Shown: piece after piece, positions 6,716-12,463 of the stretch
How the letters are laid out: the number at the start of each line of letters is the position of its first letter
How positions within the stretch are numbered: the stretch's first letter is position 1
NCBI GenBank assembly: GCA_002368685.1
Contig: DFEN01000029.1
Location: 1 to 12,463, forward strand
From: Lachnospiraceae bacterium UBA3801
Lineage (GTDB): Bacteria; Bacillota; Clostridia; Lachnospirales; Lachnospiraceae
Direction of reading: 5' to 3'
Length of the DNA stretch: 12,463 nt
The notes under the pieces: generated by a model
What the model was told of the DNA's origin: nothing
Seen by the model: the letters and a program-made list of their open reading frames with translations, nothing else
Databases searched by the model: none
Made by a program: the position numbers and the translations under genes

Positions 6716-7723
6716 TTAGATACCATATTTATCAACATCATCCTGTGTGATTGAAGAAGCATCGAATCCCTTCTCTTCCATGATGATAACCTTCTCTGCT
6801 GGCTTCTCACCTTTCTCAAGAGTCTTGATTACTTCATCAATGTAGCTAGCCTGGAATGGATTACACTGTCCATCATAGTTCCAGTTCTGAGCAAGGAGCT
6901 CTTCAAGTGCCCACTTGTTGCAGTCAAATCCCATAACTACTACGTCCTTACCAACACCGTGTGAGATGTTAGCCTTATCAAGTGCTTCTACAGCACCCTT
7001 AGCCATATCGTCGTTCTCAGCATAGATTACATTGAACTTCTCACCTGAGTCGATAACTGACTGAACGATCTGCTGAGCCTTCTCTGCATTCCACTCTGCT
7101 GTCTGCTGTGTAACGATCTTCCAACCATTGTCCTTAGCCATCTGATCAAGTGCTCCAGATCTACCCTGCTGAGCTGCTGATCCCATAACACCCTGAAGGT
7201 GAATGATGTTGTACTCACTGAGGTTCTGATCCTTAAGCCAATTTGCTGCTGTCTCGCCTTCCTTATCCATGTCAGATACGATAGAAGCTGCATAGAGACT
7301 TTCATCTGCATCGATTGTACGGTCGAAGAGGATTACCTGAATTCCTGCATCCTGTGCATCCTTGAGAACACTATCCCAACCTGATGTGTCGGCTGCTGAA
7401 AGAAGAAGATAATCAACTCCATCCTGAATAAACTTCTGAGCTGCTGTAATCTGCTCATCGTTCTTTAAGCTATAAGCAAATGAAGCTTCATATCCATTTG
7501 CCTCGCAGAACATAGCCTTGAGATCCTTGTCGTTTGCTGTACGATAACCAGACTCGTTTGGATCATTGTTGATGATACCAACCTTAATCTTGTCACCGCC
7601 GCCTGATCCTGATCCTGAACCTGAATCGTCAGCTGCATCCTTGCTTCCTCCGCAGGCTGCAAGACCAAGCACCATAGTTGCAGCAACTACTGTTGCCAGA
7701 ATTTTCTTACCGAATTTTTTCAT
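6716..7723 (-). CDS. ytfQ: Furanose ABC importer, substrate-binding lipoprotein (YtfQ-like)
   Basis: A periplasmic-binding-protein-like sugar receptor (Peripla_BP_4, ribose/galactofuranose group), anchored by lipid to the outer face of the membrane. From the ATG at 7723-7721 it has 335 residues: a Lys-rich start, a hydrophobic segment, and lipobox LAAC with Cys24, then a Gly/Ser linker (about 34-43). The binding domain opens KVGIINNDPNESGYR. Tyr60-Arg61 fall where E. coli YtfQ has the Trp-Arg that stacks on the furanose, so Trp is replaced by Tyr; LFDRTID keeps the conserved Asp-Arg. An in-frame ATG further upstream exists, but GGAGGG at 7731-7736 lies seven bases before the chosen start and would be inside the longer form. 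As first gene of the operon, next to ytfR-ytfT-yjfF, it is the transporting receptor. The exact sugar is not provable from sequence. Confidence 0.9.
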   Translation of the reverse strand: MKKFGKKILATVVAATMVLGLAACGGSKDAADDSGSGSGSGGGDKIKVGIINNDPNESGYRTANDKDLKAMFCEANGYEASFAYSLKNDEQITAAQKFIQDGVDYLLLSAADTSGWDSVLKDAQDAGIQVILFDRTIDADESLYAASIVSDMDKEGETAANWLKDQNLSEYNIIHLQGVMGSAAQQGRSGALDQMAKDNGWKIVTQQTAEWNAEKAQQIVQSVIDSGEKFNVIYAENDDMAKGAVEALDKANISHGVGKDVVVMGFDCNKWALEELLAQNWNYDGQCNPFQASYIDEVIKTLEKGEKPAEKVIIMEEKGFDASSITQDDVDKYGI

Positions 7724-7730
7724 TAAAAAA

Positions 7731-7736
7731 CCCTCC
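7731..7736 (-). promoter_or_regulatory. Ribosome binding site that fixes the ytfQ start
   Basis: GGAGGG on the minus strand, seven bases before the ATG at 7723. It excludes the upstream in-frame ATG codons (at 7780 and about 7738), because the signal peptide would then be preceded by a hydrophilic tail and the ribosome site would be coding. Confidence 0.8.
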
Positions 7737-7754
7737 ATTTCACTTTGACTTTTT

Positions 7755-7787
7755 CCAAAACCCACGGTTTTGGATATCACCGTTTTG
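7755..7787. promoter_or_regulatory. Candidate operator: two direct and one inverted CAAAAC half-sites
   Basis: Minus strand: CAAAACGGTG (7787-7778) and CAAAACCGTG (7772-7763) are direct repeats with nine of ten bases alike, 15 bp apart. The second is also one arm of an inverted repeat: CCAAAACC (7773-7766), three bases, GGTTTTGG (7762-7755). The block lies 32 bases before the ytfQ start. Direct half-sites are typical of AraC-family binding, so the YesN-type regulator encoded upstream is the natural candidate, but the close position to the start codon would equally suit a repressor. Function is inferred. Confidence 0.5.
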
Positions 7788-7930
7788 CTGATGGTAAAAA
7801 TATATCAAAGAATGAAGGATTGTTATACGGAGTATCTTTTGAATAATTTTCAAATATTTATTTTATATTTTTTCTTTTTTTCAATATTTTATTTAAAGTT
7901 TGATTTTTTATTTTCCGTTCTGCTTCCAAC
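7788..7930 (-). promoter_or_regulatory. AT-rich upstream region expected to hold the ytfQ promoter
   Basis: Between the terminator of the sensing unit and the candidate operator. 7842-7918 is almost pure A/T on both strands, like an UP element or bent DNA. Minus-strand -10-like hexamers are TATAAC near 7821-7826 and TATATT near 7798-7803, the second sitting 17 bp after the first, but neither has a good -35, as expected for an activator-dependent promoter. TTTGAA/TTCAAA form an inverted repeat at 7838-7854. I cannot place the transcription start. Confidence 0.4.
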
Positions 7931-7962
7931 AAAAAAAGAGAGTACCTTTATTAGTACTCTCT
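7931..7962 (-). terminator. Intrinsic terminator of the sensing unit, overlapping the last gene's stop codon
   Basis: Minus strand AGAGAGTAC (7962-7954) pairs with GTACTCTCT (7945-7937) over nine perfect base pairs, loop of eight bases, then a run of T (7937-7931). The 5' arm encodes the final residues of the binding protein and the TAA stop (7953-7951) lies in the loop. Confidence 0.9.
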
Positions 7963-9048
7963 GGAATTTAAAATGCTCTCTGTAAGCATTGTAATCTCAT
8001 ATTCCTTGTCATTTATTTTAACGCTTTTTACTGTGTCATCAAGAGCAAATGCACTCTCAGTAACATAGGTATATTTATTATATTCCTCACCGTTCTTAAC
8101 AGCCTTTACCAGCTTCTCTATCTCTTCTCCCTGAAGAGGATTACATTCTACATCCAGTGCTATTTTACCTTCAAGTACCTTGCTGAGTCCTGAATGTGCA
8201 GCATCAAAGGATATAATAAGTATCTCCCCATTTTTAATATCTGTTCCGACTTTTTTGCCAGATTCCTCTATCGCCTCAATAGCACCAATTGCTTCATTAT
8301 CATTTTCACAATAGACTACATTTATATTGTCATAATTCTTCAGGAGATTCTGCATAACCTCCTTCGCCTTGGTCTGAGCATAATCCGCCGGAACCTCCGC
8401 GATAAGATTCCAGCCATAATTTTTGCTCGCCTCTTCAAGTCCTGAAGTTCTTCCTATCTGAGCTGTAGCTCCCAGGGTTCCCTGAATATCCACTATATAA
8501 AGCTCTTCCGGAGCGATTCCTTTTGCTTCGGTGAAACTCTTCAGCCATTCACAGGCAATCTTCGCTTCTTTACTGAAATCTGATCCAACCCACGCAGTAA
8601 CGAGAGATGTATCTGTTACTCTAACCTGTCTATCAACGACTATGACAGGGATATCAGCGTCCTTTGCCTCCTCCAGAACCGTATCCCATCCCGTTTCCAT
8701 AACAGGAGCAAGTACTATACAATCAACCTCCTGCTGGGTAAAGTTCCTTATCGCCAGAAACTGTTTGTCCTGTTTCTGCTGAGCATCATCAAACATCAGT
8801 TCAAAACCATTTGCCCTTGTCAAACTACTTTTGATAGATTCAGTATTTGCAACGCGCCAGTCAGATTCCGCTCCCAGCTGAGAAAAGCCCACCGTAATAA
8901 GCTCTGTATCTGACTTACCTTCCTCTGCCCTGTCTTCCTTCTTTCCACATCCAGCAGCACTCATGACAAATGCCGCCGACAAAAGAAACGCAATTACTCT
9001 TTTATATAATTTTTTTCTGTATCTTCTTTTCATTTTACTTTTCATCAT
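7951..9048 (-). CDS. Second YtfQ-like sugar-binding lipoprotein, possibly a sensory receptor
   Basis: A 365-residue binding protein with a very basic N-terminus, hydrophobic segment and lipobox SAAGC (Cys34), so it should be tethered outside the membrane. The domain opens TVGFSQLGAESDWR (51-65), closer to E. coli YtfQ (TVGFSQVGSESGWR) than the other receptor in this window, and keeps Trp64-Arg65, the DAQQKQ stretch, APVMETGWDTVL and VVDRQVR. It is not next to permease genes; it follows the histidine kinase by 55 bases in the same unit and ends in that unit's terminator. That context suggests it presents the sugar to the kinase, as XylFII does for LytS in clostridia; it may also feed the importer. 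No clear ribosome site precedes 9048; a nine-codon frame overlaps the start. Met6 (9033) is an alternative start. Confidence 0.87.
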   Translation of the reverse strand: MMKSKMKRRYRKKLYKRVIAFLLSAAFVMSAAGCGKKEDRAEEGKSDTELITVGFSQLGAESDWRVANTESIKSSLTRANGFELMFDDAQQKQDKQFLAIRNFTQQEVDCIVLAPVMETGWDTVLEEAKDADIPVIVVDRQVRVTDTSLVTAWVGSDFSKEAKIACEWLKSFTEAKGIAPEELYIVDIQGTLGATAQIGRTSGLEEASKNYGWNLIAEVPADYAQTKAKEVMQNLLKNYDNINVVYCENDNEAIGAIEAIEESGKKVGTDIKNGEILIISFDAAHSGLSKVLEGKIALDVECNPLQGEEIEKLVKAVKNGEEYNKYTYVTESAFALDDTVKSVKINDKEYEITMLTESILNSREY

Positions 9049-9064
9049 AACGCCATTTGTCCAT
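9035..9064 (-). CDS. Possible nine-codon coupling ORF across the start of the second binding protein
   Basis: ATG at 9064-9062 with AGGA (9074-9071) six bases upstream opens a frame MDKWRYDEK that stops at 9037-9035, spanning the ATGATG start of the binding protein in another frame. The binding-protein start has no good ribosome site of its own and an in-frame TAA at 9066-9064 blocks any longer version. Translation might reach it by re-initiation from this small frame. Speculative; it could be chance. Confidence 0.3.
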   Translation of the reverse strand: MDKWRYDEK

Positions 9065-9103
9065 TATTGTTCCTGAACTATTATTATATCTAAAATTATA
9101 CAC

Positions 9104-10588
9104 CTATTGGATTGGTATCCTTACTGTAACGGTCGTGCCTTCCTCGTACTCACTATCAACACTTATTCCGTATTCTTCTCCGTATAACATGGTAATTCGC
9201 TTCTCGACATTTGCCATACCGAAGCCTCGCTTATCATCTATAGTAATCTCACCGGAAATAAGTTTACGAAGTCTTGTAAGCTCCTCTTCGTTCATTCCTA
9301 TTCCACTATCTTTTATCTTAAAGATAATTGTTCCGGAGACATCTCCTTCAGACTTTTCATCTCTATTAGATAAGTATCCTTCAACAGTAATCTTACCTCC
9401 CCCACGTTTATTTTTTATTCCGTGGTAGAGAGCATTTTCAACAATAGGCTGAAGCGTAAGCTTCTGTATATGATAGTCCAGAATGTCATCTGAGATATTT
9501 ATCTCATAGTCAAGTATGTCCTGATATCTGTATCTCTGAATCTCGAGATAGTTCTTAACATGCTCCCTCTCATTACGGATGGTAATTTCACTTTCGCCCT
9601 TACTGAGAGATATTCTGAAGAAGCTCGAAAGCTCCTGAATGATCTGAATCGCCTTCTTATTCTCACCAGCCTCAGTCATCCAGATAATCGCATCAAGAGT
9701 ATTATATAGAAAATGTGGATTGATCTGTTCCTGAAGAAGTCTAAGCTCAGCATCCTTCGCATTTTCCTGCTCGCGATGTATATCCTCTACCAGGTTCTCT
9801 ATCTCTTTAACCATGCTGTTAAAGCTGTCCGCCAGAGTTTTCATTTCGTCATCTCTATCCGGATGATAGGATACGGTGAAGTCGCCGCCCGCGAACTTCT
9901 CGGTCATTCCTACAAGCTCTGTAATAGGCTCGGTTATTCTCTCGGAAAGACGTCTTGATAGGAAATATATAACAACCAGAATAATAATAAGTACGATGAT
10001 CATTATCCTGATTGTGTTCAGCAGACTGGAGGCAACCTGGCGACGGAGCATTTCCATATTCTGTGCTTCGTCATAGATATACTTCTGAATGTCCTCTTGA
10101 ATGAGAGAAGTGAGAGTACGGATATTCATATCCAGCATCTCCATATTCTCATCATAGTGACCGCCCTCTTCTACATTCTTCAGTATGTCCTCCACTCGTT
10201 CATCGAGTATCTCGAGAAGCCTGATGAGTGCTGTCAGATCCGCACGGACATTATCCTCCGTTGTCTTCTCTCTAAGCTGAATAAAATGTTCCTTTGCCTC
10301 AGCTATTAGTGCCTTAGGATCATCATCTTCCAGCTTTTCATCTGCATTCGTCCAGTTGGCAGAACCTATGATGATTCGGTACATCATTTCATCCATAGAT
10401 TCCTTGAAGCTCATATTATATTCATTTGCACTTGTTATATTACGAACCAGAAGATCGTAATCCTGATAGAAGCCATATAGCCTTATTATCGCGATACTGA
10501 AAAGGATAATAAGTGGGATAACACATATCCATATGTACTTTATCAATTTGGATTGTATCTTGCTGCCTCTCTTTTTCTTAGCCTTCAA
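9104..10588 (-). CDS. YesM-type sensor histidine kinase
   Basis: A 494-residue membrane kinase of the LytS/YesM type (His_kinase domain, PF06580). Order: basic N-terminus; transmembrane helix about 18-40; extracytoplasmic, mostly helical and charged region about 41-190 without an obvious small-molecule pocket; second helix about 192-210; HAMP about 211-265; coiled region; phospho-acceptor box LQEQINPHFLYNTLDA with His292; N box VENALYHG (Asn385); G boxes DSGIGM (427-432) and GFGMANV (455-461). All catalytic elements are present. The start is TTG (10588-10586), with AGGA nine bases upstream; no ATG or GTG lies before the first membrane helix, so a later start would lose it. It lies 32 bases after the YesN-type gene, its probable partner. 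The plain helical sensor region fits signal input through a binding protein, an inference. Confidence 0.92.
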   Translation of the reverse strand: MKAKKKRGSKIQSKLIKYIWICVIPLIILFSIAIIRLYGFYQDYDLLVRNITSANEYNMSFKESMDEMMYRIIIGSANWTNADEKLEDDDPKALIAEAKEHFIQLREKTTEDNVRADLTALIRLLEILDERVEDILKNVEEGGHYDENMEMLDMNIRTLTSLIQEDIQKYIYDEAQNMEMLRRQVASSLLNTIRIMIIVLIIILVVIYFLSRRLSERITEPITELVGMTEKFAGGDFTVSYHPDRDDEMKTLADSFNSMVKEIENLVEDIHREQENAKDAELRLLQEQINPHFLYNTLDAIIWMTEAGENKKAIQIIQELSSFFRISLSKGESEITIRNEREHVKNYLEIQRYRYQDILDYEINISDDILDYHIQKLTLQPIVENALYHGIKNKRGGGKITVEGYLSNRDEKSEGDVSGTIIFKIKDSGIGMNEEELTRLRKLISGEITIDDKRGFGMANVEKRITMLYGEEYGISVDSEYEEGTTVTVRIPIQ

Positions 10589-10620
10589 ACCTATTATTCC
10601 TTTTCCATAAGTTTAGTACT

Positions 10621-12318
10621 TCACTTCTTTGTTCTTCTATATTCCTTAGGTGACATACCTGTTGTCTTCTTAAATATATAACTGAAATAATGCGGATCTC
10701 TGTAGCCTACCTCGAAGCCAATCTCTGAAGTTTTCATTGAAGTACAAGCCAGCAGCTCCTTCGCATTTTCCATACGTACTCTTGTCAGATAATCGATAAA
10801 TGTTTCACCGGTTTCTTTTCTGAAGATGGCACTGAAATGATTCGAGCTGACATTTACATTTGATGCCACTAGCTGAAGCGACATATCTTCATTTCTATAT
10901 TCATCCTGAATGAATTTCTTTGCCTTCTCAATAATCTCCAGATATTTCTTATCGGATACCTGATTGCGGTATTCAATCATTTTGTTGAGGAGCATTCTGA
11001 TATAATCCCTGGACGAGTCAAGAGTCTCTACATACTTGATCGGATCCTTCAGATCCCCGAGGATTTCGGAGGCTTTATCCCTGCCGACGCCCATACTATC
11101 CAGAAATGTAAGACCACTAAGCAATGATTCCATGAGAATGTACTGACGGAACATGATGGAGCCCATGGCATCCTCACCTATACTATTAAAGTATTCATTT
11201 ACCAGATCGCCTACCTCTGAAAGGGTTCCGCTCCTAAGAAAATGAAGAATGGTCTTCTGAGACAGCATCTTGAAATCTATTCCGCTAATATCGAGCTTTC
11301 TGATATCAATATTATCAAAGTCCATATCTTTGGCAGAATCCTTCTTCTCCGCCTCGATAGTTTCTCTGATCTTCTTCTGTCTCTGCGGCATATCATCATT
11401 TCCAAGTATAATACAGCTCTCGTCCAGCATGTATCTGTCAGCAAATCTTCTACTGGCATCTCTATAGGAATTATTAACGTCTCGAATTCGCTCCACCGGT
11501 TTTCCAGACGAAATAAAATATATCCAATCGCCAAACTCACTCATAATATTTGTAATGATACCGATACCGCGATTCACATTTTCATCCATTTCTTCGAGAG
11601 TATCAGACTTCTCGAGGAAGCATAGAACATCGCCAACCTGCTCGTACAAATATACATTTTTAAGATCTGCGTATTCTTCTTTGATTCTTCTGAGTATTTC
11701 TTCATTCACACCGGAATAAGAATTGATATCGGAGTCTTCCCGATTCTTTAGAAATGCCTGAAATAGCACTATAGAATAATAGGTGGCAGTTATATCTATC
11801 CCCAGCTCTCGCCCCTGCTCCAGAGACTCCTGCATAGATATCTTGCCATCTATCATGTCATGAATAAACTTCTGTCTCTCGAGTGCGCGTATTTCCTCCA
11901 TATCCTGAAGATATTTCTCACGCGCCTGCTCCTCCTGTCTATGAGCCCTGATTGATTCGGCAATCTTCCCCAGCTCCTTAAGGAGGTTTTCTCCCGAAAC
12001 AGGTTTAAGTATATATTCCTCCACGCCAATACTTATAGCCTGCTTAGCATAATTGAAATCATCATATCCACTAAGCACAACTATCTTGATATCCGACAGC
12101 TCCTTCTTAACGAGAGTTGCCAGTTCCAGACCATCCATAAAAGGCATACGAATATCGGTGATCAGGATGTCTGGTTTCGTCTTCAGAATCTTTGGAAATG
12201 CCATTTCTCCATCTCCTGCTTCGCCCACCAGCTCGAAACCATTTTTCTCCCAATCCACAGACTTCTTTATGCCTTCTCGGATTGCATATTCATCTTCTAC
12301 TAAAAAAACCTTTATCAT
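10621..12318 (-). CDS. YesN-type response regulator with AraC DNA-binding domain
   Basis: A 565-residue cytoplasmic transcription regulator. The receiver domain (about 1-120) has the acidic pocket Glu8-Asp9, phospho-acceptor Asp55 in LITDIRMP, Ser83 and Lys105 (ILKPV). A long middle region (about 125-455) starts with a charged coiled stretch and resembles the linker domain usual in YesN proteins. The C-terminus (about 460-565) carries the two AraC helix-turn-helix units, including LQLVASNVNVSSNHFSAIF and the hallmark IGFEVGYRDPHYFSYIFKK. It should be phosphorylated by the kinase encoded next and regulate the importer operon; the repeats at 7755-7787 are candidate sites. ATG at 12318-12316, with an unusual G6 ribosome site. 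It follows araD by 37 bases, so sugar catabolism and sensing appear co-transcribed. Confidence 0.94.
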   Translation of the reverse strand: MIKVFLVEDEYAIREGIKKSVDWEKNGFELVGEAGDGEMAFPKILKTKPDILITDIRMPFMDGLELATLVKKELSDIKIVVLSGYDDFNYAKQAISIGVEEYILKPVSGENLLKELGKIAESIRAHRQEEQAREKYLQDMEEIRALERQKFIHDMIDGKISMQESLEQGRELGIDITATYYSIVLFQAFLKNREDSDINSYSGVNEEILRRIKEEYADLKNVYLYEQVGDVLCFLEKSDTLEEMDENVNRGIGIITNIMSEFGDWIYFISSGKPVERIRDVNNSYRDASRRFADRYMLDESCIILGNDDMPQRQKKIRETIEAEKKDSAKDMDFDNIDIRKLDISGIDFKMLSQKTILHFLRSGTLSEVGDLVNEYFNSIGEDAMGSIMFRQYILMESLLSGLTFLDSMGVGRDKASEILGDLKDPIKYVETLDSSRDYIRMLLNKMIEYRNQVSDKKYLEIIEKAKKFIQDEYRNEDMSLQLVASNVNVSSNHFSAIFRKETGETFIDYLTRVRMENAKELLACTSMKTSEIGFEVGYRDPHYFSYIFKKTTGMSPKEYRRTKK

Positions 12319-12322
12319 GGTG

Positions 12323-12344
12323 CCCCCCAGGAATCATCATTCCT
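12323..12344 (-). promoter_or_regulatory. Hairpin and G6 ribosome site before the response-regulator gene
   Basis: In the araD-regulator gap AGGAAT (12344-12339) and ATTCCT (12334-12329) form a 6-bp stem with a four-base loop, immediately followed by GGGGGG (12328-12323), four bases before the ATG. G6 can pair with the CCUCC of 16S rRNA only with a G-U pair, so it is an atypical, possibly weak site; the adjoining hairpin could further limit translation and keep regulator levels low. No T-tract, so not a terminator. Confidence 0.45.
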
Positions 12345-12355
12345 GTATATTTCTT

Positions 12356-12463
12356 TTATCCCTGTCCGTAATATGCATTTTCTCCATGTTTGCGGAAGAA
12401 ATGCTTATCTCTTATACAGTCTGGTGCCGTCTTAACTGATGGATTAATCAGCTCAGTCTTAAG
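12356..12463 (-). CDS. araD: L-ribulose-5-phosphate 4-epimerase, C-terminal 35 residues (cut by the right edge)
   Basis: Reading in from the right edge, the frame gives 35 codons ending at TAA 12358-12356. The stretch DKHFFRKHGENAYYGQG matches the C-terminus of the AraD/UlaF/SgbE epimerases (E. coli AraD ends DKHYLRKHGAKAYYGQ), here with one extra Gly. These class II aldolase-fold, Zn2+-dependent enzymes turn L-ribulose 5-phosphate into D-xylulose 5-phosphate, the last step of bacterial L-arabinose breakdown. The active site lies outside the window, so AraD cannot be strictly separated from UlaF/SgbE; the neighbouring furanose importer favours arabinose. It is the most upstream visible gene of the sensing unit. 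Confidence 0.85.
   Translation of the reverse strand, partial: LKTELINPSVKTAPDCIRDKHFFRKHGENAYYGQG

Noticed and set aside
9087..9100. TATAAT-like hexamers in the kinase-receptor gap, possible internal promoter.
   Set aside because: No acceptable -35 at 16-18 bp for either hexamer, and the gap is only 55 bases of AT-rich DNA inside a co-directional unit.

Overview
The window looks like chromosomal DNA of a low-GC Firmicute, most probably a gut or rumen Lachnospiraceae (Butyrivibrio/Roseburia/Coprococcus-like). The reasons are an AT-rich base composition, strong AGGAGG-type ribosome sites, YesM/YesN-type signalling, and a split purine ending (PurO-type IMP cyclohydrolase plus a stand-alone AICAR transformylase). 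The genus is an inference. Every convincing gene lies on the minus strand, so transcription runs from high to low coordinates.

Right part (12463 to 7951), a sensing unit. It holds the last 35 codons of an AraD-type L-ribulose-5-phosphate 4-epimerase, then a YesN-type response regulator (REC plus AraC helix-turn-helix), a YesM-type two-pass membrane histidine kinase, and a YtfQ-like sugar-binding lipoprotein. It ends in an intrinsic terminator whose loop contains the stop codon of the last gene.

Middle part (7930 to 2886), a transport unit. A 207-base AT-rich control region carries three copies of a CAAAAC-type half-site. It is followed by a second YtfQ-like lipoprotein, the double ATPase YtfR and the permeases YtfT and YjfF, closed by a terminator with a 13-bp stem. 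This is a galactofuranose/arabinofuranose-type CUT2 ABC importer. With araD next door the simplest reading is L-arabinose: the kinase, perhaps together with the first binding protein, senses the sugar outside the cell, YesN activates the importer genes, and AraD finishes conversion to D-xylulose 5-phosphate. The sugar and the wiring are inferences.

Left part (2884 to 1). A single HAD-family phosphatase gene is followed by a purine unit. The purine unit has a consensus-like promoter (TTGACT, 17 bp, TAGAAT), a ZTP (pfl) riboswitch with its overlapping terminator, a PurO-type IMP cyclohydrolase, a 160-bp element bounded by perfect 23-bp inverted repeats, and the first 270 codons of AICAR transformylase. 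The riboswitch ligand (ZMP/ZTP, i.e. AICAR and its triphosphate) is the substrate, or made from the substrate, of the enzyme encoded at the end of the same transcript, so the regulatory logic is coherent.

The observations most worth a second look are the ZTP riboswitch over a split purH equivalent, the 160-bp inverted-repeat element inside that operon, and the binding protein-kinase-regulator set paired with a furanose importer. I see no CRISPR array, tRNA, rRNA, transposase or phage gene.
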